NCBI RefSeq assembly: GCF_023343835.1
Contig: NC_064442.1
Coordinates: 19,392,501 to 19,456,500, forward strand
Length of the DNA: 64,000 nucleotides
Source of the DNA: Lagopus muta
Lineage: Eukaryota > Chordata > Aves > Galliformes > Phasianidae
Direction of reading: 5' to 3'
The notes below the pieces were generated by a model. That model searched no databases, was not told the origin of the DNA, and saw only the letters and a program-made list of their open reading frames with translations. A program made the translations under genes and the position numbers. This document shows, one piece after another, positions 25,947-39,600 of this stretch (its first letter is position 1; each line of letters begins with the position of its first letter).

Positions 25947-27284
25947 ATTTTCTGGTTTGGTTTCCCTATCAGTCCATCTAATTCAAACTACATCATGTAC
26001 TTTTTTTTTTTTTTGAGCTTTACATTTTTTCCTAGGAGACTTTCTCAACTTCAGCCAGATGGGGCCTCTCTTCTTTCTCCTGGCTCTACTCACTCCAAGA
26101 ATAAAAGCCTCCTCTGTTCTCTTTGGACTGGCTTCCAGCATTTGTAGGATGGTTTATCTGGAAGGAGCAGTTCATACTTTTCCATGCTGCAATAGACAGT
26201 TCCCACTGTGGACAGACACACTGCTGCAGGAGAACCAAAACTTACAAAATATTCACTCCATCCCTCTTTTAGAGCTCAGGAACTTTCCCCACCCCATCAC
26301 CTTGACTTCTCAAGGAGTCTTTGACCTCCAAGACGTAGGATGGAGATCCCACACCTCAGAGGGGTCACTGGCCTCCTTTACACTGTAGGACTGCCCTCCC
26401 CTGCAGTGCTCTGCCGAAACCATTACTCAACAACAATCAGAGGGGCAGGCAGGGAGGGGACTGCGGCTGCTCAGGCTGGCCCTCCTCACCCACGGCTCTC
26501 CCAGGACGGCAGGTTCTCTACAGAAGGCAGTGCTTGGAGTTGCCTGCAGTGAATGCACATTGAGGCAGGCACTCTGGAAAAAATAGTTGCACTAATAATG
26601 ACTTTTTTTGAGGTTTTTCCTTCTCCACCCCGGTCTTTTCCATCCCCTACACATAGGGGATTCTGTGTCAGAGGAACTCAAGACCACACAGGATCTAACT
26701 CCATCTTATGCCCCCATGTAACAGACTAGAAGGGGCATGCTTGCTTTTACGAGCAAGCAATTTTCTTGCCCCGAGTATAAATACATTCAGTAGAAATACA
26801 TAAACACATAATTTAAAACCTGCTTTGACACAGGCAGGACTTGCAAGCTCTCGTGCAACCCCAGGGGAAAGCTTACACACTGACCCAGTCTGATCTGGGT
26901 CCCTTGGTCACTCCTTGCATCCCTTGCAGAAGTGGTAACAATCAGCAGTGGTAGGTTTTGAGATGCTGCCTGTGCGGCACTGCAGGACTGTAGTGTTTGT
27001 GGGTTTCTCAACACAGTTAATGCCGCAAATCCCGCTTTCAGGCACTCGCTTAGCAAACCCTAATTTGCAGAAAGTGTCAGCCTGTGCCCTTGACTATAAG
27101 CACTGGTGGGTGCCATCTGCCAACACTATGACTTGTCGAGAGGCCAGGTCCTCTGCCAGACGTGACAACGACGCCTTGGTGATGTCTGCAGAAATTTCAT
27201 TTTGACAGGGTGATCGTTAAGCCTGGAAAGCAGCTCAGTTCTGCTGCGTTAACATCTGAAGGCTGTGCATGCCAGCTCCTGGAG

Positions 27285-27602
27285 TCAGGGGTGCTCCTGC
27301 CCTGGGCCAGCCTGCAGCAGGGCTGAGCAGAGCTCGCTCATGCTGCGCTCATCATTCTCCTCCGGCTCACTGCTGGACTTGGAGGGGCTGCTGCTGGGCA
27401 AGCTGCGGCCAGTGCCTGTCCTCAGGGCCCCACTGGGGTCTGCCCGGGCTGGAGCGCTGTCATAGCTGGGCCGGGTGTAGTTCCTTTGGGTGAAAAACTG
27501 CCCCAGCAGCAATTTCGGGAGGATTTTCTGCAGGCTTTCACAAGTCCTCTGCTTTGTGCTCAGCTGGGTGTAATGCAAATCCAACTGCAGGACCACATCC
27601 GT
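27285..27602 (-). CDS. PCASP2: Paracaspase last coding exon with stop (residues 528-632)
   Basis: Acceptor TCTTTCCTTCCAG, stop TGA at 27,287-27,285. It starts with [12 protein letters not shown], matching the MALT1 strand TVCLSYQYS. It then has a serine/proline/glutamate-rich tail with PEENDE at residues 607-612, a TRAF6-type motif. The tail is much shorter than the human MALT1 C-terminus. Confidence 0.9.
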   Translation of the reverse strand, partial: TDVVLQLDLHYTQLSTKQRTCESLQKILPKLLLGQFFTQRNYTRPSYDSAPARADPSGALRTGTGRSLPSSSPSKSSSEPEENDERSMSELCSALLQAGPGQEHP

Positions 27603-30600
27603 CTGGAAGGAAAGAACAAAGGACATAAAGTGAATTGGGCAGAAGAGCTGAAGCAGAGGCTTTTGCTCCATTAGAACACTCCGTGGGCTCAGCTGCCATT
27701 CTGAAGGCTCATAGCCCCATGCTGTGGTGTGCCAGGGCAGTGCTGCTGCCTCAGGAAGTGAGCTGCTCTGTACATTTATGGCATCTACAGGCCTGAGCCA
27801 CAGTTTCTGGATTTCAGGACTTGTCCTGAAACCAGGCCACCTCCCTGGAGACCTCACTGAATAGGGCACTGAGAGCACCGAGGCCTTGGGGCACAGGGAA
27901 TGCCATGACATCCACCCTGGTCATCGTGTCCATCCTTGCCAAAGCCCAGCACTGCACACACAAGAGGAAGGCATGTAAGGGCACAGATGTGAACCATTTA
28001 AAGCACATATGCCACAGTACAAAAAAACTGACAGTTTCAAACGGCAGCACTCTGCAAGGATCCATTTGCAGTCCATCTTGTTATATATGGTGAAAGATTT
28101 GGAAAATAACGGGCTTGTGGCAGCCACCCCCCTGAGTATGGAGCCTTAGCATGGGGCTGTGCCCAAGATGCCCAGCTGTACAAAGCAGGGAGATGGTTCA
28201 TGCAGCACAAAGGAGATTTTTCCTACATGCCTGGCCTGCTGCCATATGCTGAAGCACATATCCTACCCGGCTAATGCTGCTCACTGTAGGCAGATCCACA
28301 CAGCAGCTCAAGAGCAATGTTCAGGTGTGGAGCCCTGCAGAAAGCATCTGGCAAGACCCACTGGCTGGGTGCGAGAGGAGAAAAAACTAAGAGAGAAACA
28401 AGGTGCATGCTGCTATTTGCAGAGAAAGGACTTGCTGGAAGAACCAAGCCAGGGGACCAGTAATAATGCCTCTCAAGTGGTCTTTAAATGGTCTTTTTGA
28501 AGAGTGCCAAGGGGGCATCTGGCTCAAGCTCAGCAGTACTGCTCTGACAGCAGGAAAAAATCCCTTCTGCTGCTCAAGTCCAAGTCCATCTCTCAGGCAA
28601 TCACAGTGCTTAGTGAGACATCCTTCATCCACAACATTTGGGTTACTCTGACCTCTATGAGGCTGCCACAGGCAAGGAACAGCCTCTCTGGCCAGGCACT
28701 GGAAATAAAGGGTGAGGCAAGAGAAAAGCAAGCTTTTGTGCCCACCAACAAGCTCTGCTAACACTGATGTGGGCGTGACGCTGACACCCCAGATGCTGGG
28801 CATCTTCTGCATGGAGCCAAGAGTTACATGGTCAGAGGGGGACAGCCAGCAGCAGGGGGAAGTACTGCTTCTGTGAGGCTGCAGGAAACTGTATTTGTAC
28901 TCTACCTGAATTTTCTGTAGTCCACAGAGTTGGAAGACGCAGTCCAGCTCCTCATGCTTGTAAACAGAGGTGAGCAGAGAATCCATTTGGTCTGGGTGGC
29001 TCTCTTCCAGATTGGCAACATCGTCCACTTCCTAGGTCAGGAAAACAAAGGAAGTGTGAGGAAATCTCAGCATCTCCCTGGGCACGGAGACACAGCTGCC
29101 CATCAAACATGCTGCTTCTCTACACAGCAGTGCCTGGGGCTGGCCTGTGCTCTTGACACTTGGTCTAGTGGCAATGTGGTGTACTCTAACTGAAGTACTA
29201 CAGAACACAAGCAGCAGGAATATAGACTTTACACACTTATCTCAAGTAAATCAGTGGCAAAACCTAGCTGAACACCCTCTGAGGGCAGGAAATCTCTGTT
29301 ATGGGATTTCCAGTGGTATAGATGGCAGCAAAAGCCAGTATCACAATGACCTGTAGTGTAAGAGGCCTGTGGAGGAGGGAGTAAGGAGCTTCCCAAAGGC
29401 ACAGATGGAGGGAGATCTGAGTTGTGCTGGGTAATGAGTTAGCCCCTGCCATTTACAGAACTGTCATTTCCTGCCTAATTACTCAAATTTCTCCAGAACA
29501 GTTCCCTCTCACTAAGGTCCTCATCAGTAACATTTGCGTCCAGGAACACCCCCTGAACTGCTGCCTGTAGAAGGCCAAAGCAATTTGTTTCTGGCCAGAA
29601 GAATACTGGCCGTGGAAGCTAAAATGCTGGATCCTAAACGCTGGGATTTGCAGGCATCAGAATCACCTTTGTCTGCAAGGCTGGAAGAACAGGAGTAAAA
29701 GTCATTTATTTCACTGCTGCTGATCCAGCAGGTCCATTGGAGGGAGGCAGGCTGAAGAAAAGCATTTATCACTGTATAAAGCAAAGTCAAATTCCATCTC
29801 CCCGCCTGGCAACTTGTTACTGGAAAGAAAAACTGGAAAGCATTTAGGATAGATCAGGGCAGCAAATGGACCTGGCAAAAAGGGAGGTGGGTGTGCCAAC
29901 AAAGGGTGGACACAACTCAGAGGGGGGTGGAGCAGCTGTCCTGCACAGGGAGCCTTTGGCCAGCCTGAACTGAAATGGGAGATAGACTGCAATGCAGAGC
30001 ACTTCCTGCAAACAAACACTGCCCTCTCCTGCCCTCTCCTTGCTTGGCTCATTGCATCAGGTATCTGCTCCAAATCCCAAATGTGGACACTGTTATGCTG
30101 AGCCCAGTAGCTGGGTTAAACTAAACCTGCAGACAAAACAGAAGCACAAGGGAAGTCATCCTGGATGCCACTGATGCAGAACTTCAGCAGGACGCCTGCA
30201 AAAGGGAGCAGAGTGCTCCCACAGCACCCAGCCAGCTCCATCTCACCTGATACTGCTGACCTTGCACTGCAGTATGCACTTAGCTGTGGACAGGATGAGC
30301 ATGCAGTCAGCACTGCTAGCCCCTGCCAGCAACAGGAAAATGACCAACTCTTTGAGTTAAAGGTGGTGCCTGTACTTCCAGTAGCATTAGGAAGGTGCCT
30401 GTTGAAGCTGGGGTTGGGCTGTGTCCCCTTTTTTCTCCTTGCAGGCACTGATGTGCAGTGGATCAGATGACTTCTAAGTGCCTCCTTTTTGTAACTGCAT
30501 TACCAGCCACTGTGAATCTTCAGAGATTAACATCACAGTCTGGTTCCAGCTAACAGGGCAGGGATGCTCAGATCTGTTCTTGCATAAGCTGCTCTTCTCC

Positions 30601-33600
30601 TGTGCGTCTGTCTATTAGTTTGCAATTGGACTGTGATGCCCTACTTTCATCCCAAGAAAAATTCAACACTATGGGTGTGACTAGCATGAATATAGCAATA
30701 CTCCATTACGACATAAAACACGGTGCATGGGAAGCCAGGCAGCACCAGGAATCTGGACTGGGTTAACCATGTAGTGTCCCTGAATGGTCGCAAGCCAGTC
30801 CCAAGAGCTGAACAGCCCAAAGAGATGTGCTGCATTTCTCTGGCACAGACATTGGAAGGAAACAGTACCAAACTCAGCGCTTCAGCCTCAGCAACACTGA
30901 GGAGAGCTCACACAAACCTGGGAGCTCCTGTTTGTAACCTCAGCAGAGTTTTCTGCCCTGCTTTGGTTGCACCAGTGGCTGTGGACAACCACAATGACCC
31001 AGCTGTTTCCCCCATTATGCACAGCATAACTACTGCTTACTGCTGTCCACGTCCAGACCTTGCATCTGCTAAGTAACAGCCTTGCCATCAGATTGCATCT
31101 TTCTAAAATCCAATCCTGTCTTTCAGCACCCTGCACTGCTGTGCCACTTTACAGGAGCCTGCAGGCATTTATGGACATGGATTAGATCCCCCTGAGACTC
31201 CCCTTCTCCAGTCTGAAGTCTCAGCTCTCTCAGTCTCTTCATGTAGAAGAGATGCTCCAAGCCCTTCAGCACCTCCATGGCACTTCGTTGGACATTCTCA
31301 TGTCTCTCTTGCCCGAGTTCAGGTACCTGCCCGGGCTGTCAGGATAGATAGCAGCCTCACAGTGACATCTGCTGGCTTCTTCAGCACTTGAGGGTGCATC
31401 CTATCAGGTTCCACAGACCTGTGTATGTCTGAGATCAATTAGGAGTTCCCAGCGCACTCATGCAGGCCTCCCGCTGCCTTTGCCTGCTTTCCTGTTCACT
31501 GGGATATCTGAGTCAAGAGGGGGATCCTTGAAAACAAACCAGCTCTCCTCGACCTCTCATCTCTCCAGGGCTGACACAAAAAAACCCCAAAAAACAAAAA
31601 AAATAGCTCTTGAAATCAGTGACCTTCAAGATGGAAATCTGGGCAAGGACTGACCTCATCTCAAGGAATCAATTAAAGTCTTGACATGTGTGGTTCAAAG
31701 CTCCTTTGTTGACAGCAACTTGTTACCCACATGCATCTGCACAGGGATGTGGTGGAGTCACTGTCCCTGGAGGTGTTCAAGAGCTGTGAATATGCAGCAT
31801 GAGGGACATGGTTTAGTGGCTATGGTGGGGATGGAGTTGATAGTTGGACTAGATGATCTTAGAGGTCTTTTCCAAACTCAATGATTCTACAAAAATGGGA
31901 GGGATGTGACTGGGGAGGCCATTAGGTCAAACAGCTCCGGAGCAAGTGACTTGACTTCAAAATAAGGAGATCCAACACAGAAAGCAGACATTTGGACAGC
32001 ACAGATTAAAAAATGGGGGTGCCTTAGATCTCCGTGTAATTTAGTTCAACTTATATCCTAAAACAGTCTTTCTCTCTGAGTACAGTCTGCCAAATGAAAA
32101 TGCAAGATGAGGGATGGGAGAGAACGCCAGCACTACAAAATTAAAGAAAATGGATCAATGCTAGAAAACATCACTGTGATTACCTCTGACAAGCCTTACT
32201 GCAAGCCCAGGCTCCTCACTTTTGTAGGCAGAACATGGCAAATGCAAAAAGTGCCATTTCCTCAACCAAATATCTCCCCGGGCTCATTCCACAGGGCTTA
32301 AAACATACAGGAGCCAGGTGCCCTCCTACAGACACCCTTGCATCTCTGAGTTGGTCCCAAAGATGCGGGGGGTAGCCCTGCTGCAGGCGTCTAATTGGGC
32401 AGACCAATTGCAACCCAGAGCCAGGATGTGCTGCCATGTCAGCACACACCACTGGAGGTCAGTGTGGGCCATCACCGCTGGGGAAAAGGACAAGGACGGC
32501 GGATCGATCCCACCTGCTCTCCTGGGTCCCTTTTCGGTCTGCCCCGAGTTTCTCCTGTGCCAGCCCTGCATGCAGAAGCAAGCCTCTGGGTCCCCCCTTC
32601 CCCACAAGCGCTGCCGTGGAGTGGATATGCGCACACATGCACACAATTTTCATGCATGTTAAGGAGCTCACAAGGAGAAATGAAGAAATAATGCTTTGGC
32701 TTGGTGGCAGGTAGCATCGGGCTCCCGACCTCTGCTGGACGCACCGCTCCACGCCAGTGACAATAAGGGATCTGAGGGCAGCACCCCTCCACCAGCAACA
32801 AGGGCAGAAAGACCCAGTGACAGTCATGCTATCCTTCAGCAAAGGGACTACACAAAACGAGGAAGACTGTTAGCAAAAATGAGCAGCAAAAAGGGTTAAA
32901 TCCTAAGAGATCCACCTAAGAAGCCACCAGAGCTCTTACAGGAAAGATTCACGGAAGCTGATATGGCTCAACACAGAACAAGTGCAGAGGATGTATTGTT
33001 TTATGGAGTTATTTTATAACAGTGGGTTAAAACAGCATTATTCAAGAATCAGATCTGCTTCCAAACACAGAAAACGGACAGGCTTTTCATCTCAATCAGA
33101 TTAAATGCAATAATTCAATCAGGCAGGCCAGAAAGAAGCCTGAGAAATAACTGGTTACAGGCTCTGAAACCGGTGCTAAATCCATTTCATAATGCGTTAC
33201 AAGCCAGGCAGGCCACTGAGACATGGAGGGAGCATTTATAAGGCACAGAGCACTTGCAGAAAGGCAGCATTAAGAGTGGAGGGGATCCTTTTGCAGGTTC
33301 AGCCCTCAAGCTCACTATAATCCCCCTCCCTTTGCTGCTGCAGGGAGAACCGAGAGGAAGGGCCCAGCATTCCCCCACAAAGGACTCACAGTGGGCTGGC
33401 GGAGCATGAGCTGCGCATCAGTGAGGAGGGCCGGGAGGTGCTGCAGCCTGGCGCAGACAGACAGCACGTTGGAGAACAGCCGGTGGAAGCGAAGCTCTGC
33501 CTGCACCCCACAGGGGAACGTCACTGTTTCGCTTGGAGGCTCTGCAAGGGAAGGCAGAGCAGGGTGAGAGGTGAGGGTCCTGCTGCCACCTCCCTGCCGG

Positions 33601-36600
33601 GTGGAGCCAGTCAGGGGCACGGGGTCCCTCTGCTCCCTCCTGCCTTGCCTGGCTGCTCCCCACACAGCTCACCGTGGCCGCATCCCCAGCGCTCTGTGGC
33701 TGCTCCTGTGGGGCAGATGGGGTCCGTCAGGGAACGGGCTTCCTTCAGAGTGTGCTTGATCTCCATCACCTGCTTCCCAGTGACCACGGGATCCCGGCCA
33801 AGGTCTGGAGGAGACATTTTAGAGGCACAAGTGTCACTCCGGGTTCCTTATTTACCATCCTGCCTTTCAGAGCCTACATCAACATACTGGTCCATGCTGC
33901 CAGGTCACTGAAACCTTGCATGGAGTACAGCCTGCATCTTCATTTCTGGGGAGGAAGAATGGGGGTGCTCATCTTCCCTCTCTCCCTTGCTAGGATTTGG
34001 ATTCTGCCAATATTTTTTCTCATCCCTGCTAGGGAAATACATTTCCAGCTCGGGTACAAACCACTCCTTTACCTTCTAATACATCCTCCAGCATGTGTGT
34101 AACTTTCTTCTCCTGCAAAATATGTTTCTTCAAATATTTCATGAAGATCCCAGAGCTGAACTGCCCATCCTGCAACTCATAGGCTTCTGCATCTTCACTC
34201 CTGCAAGGGGAATGACTTGTCTTTACCTTTCTGAGATGGGAGGAAGTCCTGGGAGTGAGTCAGGGCTTGCTGACTCTATTCAGGCTGTGCCAGCTGAGCG
34301 TGAATTAGCCTCTCATGCAACGGTGCAAAGTGGTTGATATTAGCTCAGAAGGTGAGAAGGGAATAGGATGGGAAAAAAGTAGAGAAAGGGATCAGAGGAG
34401 GAGAGCACTGCCTCTTTTGCCAGCCTCAGTGGGCGACAGCAGCTGAACAGCCTAAAGAACTAGAGTTGGAGCAGTAAGCTCATCTTCATCTCAGGAGGTT
34501 CCAGATGTCATGCTTGTGGCACACATACGTTGGGAATCAGGTTCAGGCCTGGGAAAGGAGATGACAGGACAGGAGCTGATGTCACCTTCACAAGTACCCT
34601 ATAACTGATGAACAGCTGCCACTGGCAATATTAGGAGGAAGAAAAGAAGTGTCTGAATGGGAAATACTAGAGATAAAAGGGTGAGAGATGGAGGAAAAAT
34701 GAAGGAAACATGAGAAAGGCATTCTGAAGCCTCTGAAAGTCTGCAAGAATAAAACTATGGAAATAGCCAGTATTTTTTCCTGTGTCATAGTGTGGGCACA
34801 GCAAAGCACACTTACGTGGCATAGCCATAAACAGTATTGCCCCAGGGCTCCAGCGGCTGTACCTGGGAGAGGGCACACTCTGGGTTGTACCTGTAAGAGG
34901 AGATGAAGATACCAGTCAGTACTGAGAGCATTTATCAGAGCATGCCTGCAGTGCAGAGCCAGTGTGCTCCATGAAATTCACCTCCTGTGGATGAAAGTAA
35001 GAACAGCCTTCATATAAAAAATAAACGCTCGCGTTGTAGGGCAGCAACAGACTAAAGCCAGGAATCCCAAGAACACAAAACCAGGGAGAAATGAACAGTT
35101 AGGGCCACCTCTGACCTATTTGCATCAGTGGTCTGCTCTACGCAGCATATGAACCTAGAGCTGCGGGTGCAACCTTGCCTCCCCTCTCCTGAGGCTAATT
35201 TTTCACAAATTCAAGGGACTGGGAGGTGCGCACAGAAGCACTGCTTGTGGCTACAGTTTGTCTGCCTGTCCCAAAGCTCTGGGGTGCCCCACAGCTCTCT
35301 TTTAGCCCATGGACATACCTTGTGCCCCAGGAAATCAAAGCTGACACATGGCCAGATGGGATCAGTATATGCAATTACATCTCAGAGCTCAATATTGGTT
35401 TTGACACCCTTGTCTAGATCTAGCTCAGTGAGCACCTAGATGGTGACCTGTTATTTCCAAGGTTGGGTGTATCACGAGTGACAGTCCTGGTTTCCACTAA
35501 AGCAGATGTCATGGTAACATTAATGACAAGCCTTGCCTAGGAGCAAATCTGACTCCAGACAGACCTGAGAACATGGGGACTGGTTGCCTCCGAGGTAGGA
35601 GACCTACACCAGTAATATGGATAAGTTCCTGATCGCAAACAGAAAAGAGCACAGAGATGGTGTTACTCAGTGCTATTCAATTCTAGAATAGCTTGCTGGA
35701 ACTGAAGTTGGCACACTAAGAAGAGCAGAAGGGATCACTGCATTGCCAGCACCCAGAAAGTTACCTACTACTGGTGCAACACTCTGGAGAAGATGTTTAA
35801 TGGCAGCATTAATCTGGCTTGTGTAAATTTTCTAAAGATCATGAGAAGAGAAAATGTTGGAAAGGAGACATGCATCTAAATATGAACAGTAAACAGAGAG
35901 ATTTATCTGCCCCTTAGATGTTCCTAAATGAACACAGAAATCTGGGATTCCAGGTCCAAGAAGAAATGAGAGCTCAGATCCCCAAATAAGCTGAGGTACT
36001 GTTGTCTGCACGCCAGAAACAGTGATCTGAGGCTGCACAGACAGAGGCTGGTGCAAATCTTTTGTGATGGCACCAGTAAAGCCATCATGCATGCAGTGAA
36101 AATACTGGCCGCAGTCCCTGCCCTAGAAGAAGACAAAGTTCAGCAGGGCGTTTCCAGACCACGACCAAAGGCAGGGAGATGTCTGATATCAGAGAGCATG
36201 GCAAAGCTCCAGTAAAGGTTCACTCATACTGCATTCAGACTGAATTAATGCAATTCAGTTCTCATCTACATCCCAGACAGAAGATGGTGTCCTTTTCCTG
36301 CCCTAAGCAGCACAACCAGAAGCCCTCATAAATCAGGAATTCCTGGAAGAGGCAATCGCATCCTCCCAAAATCAGCACATGAATTACTGGGTTACATGCG
36401 AGCTCCATGTCCCTGATTCCTTCTGTGCTGAAGCTGAACATCTGCTACCACTTGGCAAATGAGCCAGGCCTTTCTCATCTCCTTGGTATTTCTGATGCCA
36501 ACATATGGGGCGAAGAGATACTTGGTGTGAAATCCTTCTCAGCACACACTGCTCCTCCTGATCCATGGACGGCTGGGCAAGCCATGGAAACAACCATCTG

Positions 36601-39600
36601 CAATTCACAACAGCAATTTAACAAAAAGGGCATTTGGAAAGGAGGCCCCAGGAGTCCTGTTTTACTGGGTGTTGTGAACACACACAACTATGAAATCCAA
36701 AGGCTTTGCTGAGCTGAAGCAGTGACTTCTTGAGAAAAACAAGCCCAAGCAGGGAGCTTCCACAGCCATCCACTGTGTGCCCAGTGATAACACCTACTGC
36801 ACAAAGTGCTGTGCTTGCTGTGGGAAAGGGGAGGGAAAAAGTGTGAGACTGGGGGAGGAAGAGAGAAGAACAGCCACATAACATCAGAGCAGCTCTCACA
36901 TCACACCCTGCTCCCAAAGTGCAGTAAAATTCACTGAGCAGATAAATGGCCAGCAACATCAAGGAAGGAGGTATCAGCTCCAAACCATTTCATAGATTGT
37001 CGCTGTTCATGTTAGAATTCCCAGGGAGCCTCCATGTAGCAAAGCTGCCTCCCCATCACATTCTGCCCTGCTATTTTCAGGTGCAACATTTGACATCTGG
37101 ACAAGTTCCTGGGCTAACCTCTGCCACCAGATCTGGCAGGAGCCGTGCTGATGATTCAGCAGCTCTGCTCAGCAAGGGCTCTCAGCAGCCTTGGGACAGG
37201 GAACCAAAGCTCTCTCCTCCATGCAGCAGCAGTGAGCTGCACAGTGATGTTTTGCTATGAGGCATTTGGGGCAGGTATCAAAGGACAGTGAGCTCCATCA
37301 CTGTTGACAGTTCAGAGCTGCAGAAGGCAGGGTGACTCTCAGTGCAACTTAGAATAGCTTGTAAGCTATTCAAAGCTAGTGTTCCCACCTCTGCAGCTAA
37401 AAGATACCAAAGAGTCTTTGATGGGCCTGACAGCTCTTTCAAGGCAGCGGTATCAAAAGTTGTCCTTCCATTGCTCAGTGCAGAACCACAGAAAGAAGAG
37501 GGAAAATTTTCTTCCTTCAGCCTCCAGATTCTTCCTGTCCTGTAAGGAGGGCAGGAAGCCCCTCTCAGGAGCCCCAAATAAATGAAACAGAGACAACTTC
37601 TACTGGATAAGCCTAACTACATCTACTGAAACTGGGCAACTAGTAATTTTCTGCAGCTCACAAGCTTGCAGGATGGAAATCTGCAGGTCAAGGGAGAATG
37701 ATGGGCTTTCCACACTGAGAGAGGAACAGCTGATCCTGCCCTCAGCAGCAGCCTTGGTCCCACTTCACAGTGTAACTTCAGAAGCCTTTAGAGAAGTCAA
37801 ACCAAGTAGCATAACTTGAAATATTTTTCCTGTCGTGTTGCACTCTTCTCACTGAGATGGAAACAAAAACACAGACAACACTCCAGGCGACCTGCTCAAA
37901 TAGCCTGCATTTGGCAGGCTTTTTCATCTCCCTTCTCCCTAGCACATCTCAAGCAGGATCTGATGCTTACAACGCTGTATCTAACACGTGACCAACTGGG
38001 CTTCCCAGGACATCCTGCAAAACCTGACAGCCTTGCTGATTTCATAACACAGACGTATAACCTTTCAGAGAGACCTTGCCAGTGCAACAGAGGACGTGCT
38101 CTTGAAAATCCATAAGAACGTCTCACGTAGCTGTGCAGGAACCCATTGCTGAAGGGAGGATGAAGCTGGCAGCTGTTTTCCCAACCCCTTGAAATGCCAT
38201 GCACTGCCTGTCCCGGTGAGGAAGAGGAAAGAGCACCCTACCATTTCCTGCAGGTGTCCAGCAGGATCAGGTTCAGGGCCGTCTGCTGCTGCTGCATCTT
38301 CTGAAGGATCCTCTGCACGCTGATGCAGTTCTCAGGGGCGTACAATTGTGGAGCATCAACAGGGACCATGTAGTTCCTCCCCAGGTGTTCATACCCGTGC
38401 CCGGCATAGTAGAATATAGCTGGGAACATGGAGAGGAGAAGATGAGTCATGATGCAAGCTTGCAGGTCTGCAGCCAGCTCTCCACAGCCATCTCCCACCT
38501 CCTGCCCTGTAGGGGGACTGGCTTGGAACACACTAGCAGCACTTCCAGGCAGACAACTTGAGCTACCCTGACCTCAAAGACCTGACTTTCTTCAAATCCA
38601 TGCCCTTCAGTGGAGCAGCCATGAGAGGCTCTCTTGTATTTGTGGTTTCCAGCAGCTCTTTAAGAGACACCAAAGTCACCAAGGTTTATACGTTCGCTAA
38701 CCCGTAATCATTTGTGCAACAACATCCAGGCTTGGCATCTGCCAGGCTGAATATCACCTTTGAACAAGTATTTGGCAAAAAAAAATGATCTCTTTGCAAG
38801 AACGTGACAATAGACAAAGCATTTCACCTCGACCAACAGTACTTTAACAACCTTTTAAGGAAGAAGCTTCTCAGCTACCTAGTTCAGGACAGACTCATGC
38901 AGGCTCAGATGATGGGAAATATTCTTTGAATTTCAAAGGTCTGCTAGTATTTATACATCTATGAGACAGTGAAAAATGAGACTGAGAAAAACAGAGAGAG
39001 ATGAGAGATGTCCAGAACATGTAGACTGTGTCCTTCAAAACCTCCAAACAGATACCAGCCCTGTAAGGGGGGAGAAGAGACAGACTCATCCAGGTGTCAG
39101 TGGCAAGTCCAATGTCGATTTGGTTTAGGAGCACAAAACATAACAGTGGTTTCTAACTTTACAAGAGACAGCAACATGGGAACACCCACGCTGGAAAGCC
39201 AGCACAGACGAGCACGGCAAAGCTAGCGCTTCTCCAACCCTACACACGTGTTCAGCGAAGGGCTCTCCTCCCGCACGAGAATCCCTAGGTGGGCTGTAGC
39301 TTTCCAAAAACAAGCTGTGAGTTGGTTTCCCAGCACTGACAGAACTGCTTGGGGGATGCTGCTGAAAGAGAACTTGAGGAACTGAAATCTGTTAAAAATA
39401 GCTCTGTGAGGTGATGCAAGCAGTTGCACTACCGCAATTAAGGTATAGAGAAGAATGAGAGGTCAGAAATGAGAACAAAAGGCTATAAGGCAAAAGTAGA
39501 AGACATTCTTAAGTCAGATTCACTGCCAAAGCCCATGCTTCACTGAATAATCTCTCCTTTATTTTCTTCACTCTTCCTGGCCCTGCAGTTTGCAAGAAAC

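Larger units (their letters stand above)
27603..33389 (-). other. PCASP2: Paracaspase introns around the 28,906 exon
   Basis: Contains CR1 pieces at 31,142-31,350 and 31,720-31,894. No other exon is needed, because the phases of the flanking exons join directly. No second gene was seen. Confidence 0.6.

Noticed and set aside
35832..36136. Possible extra paracaspase exon
   Set aside because: The flanking exons (38,242 and 34,890) already join in phase and cover the MALT1 alignment without a gap. The frame has no family similarity.
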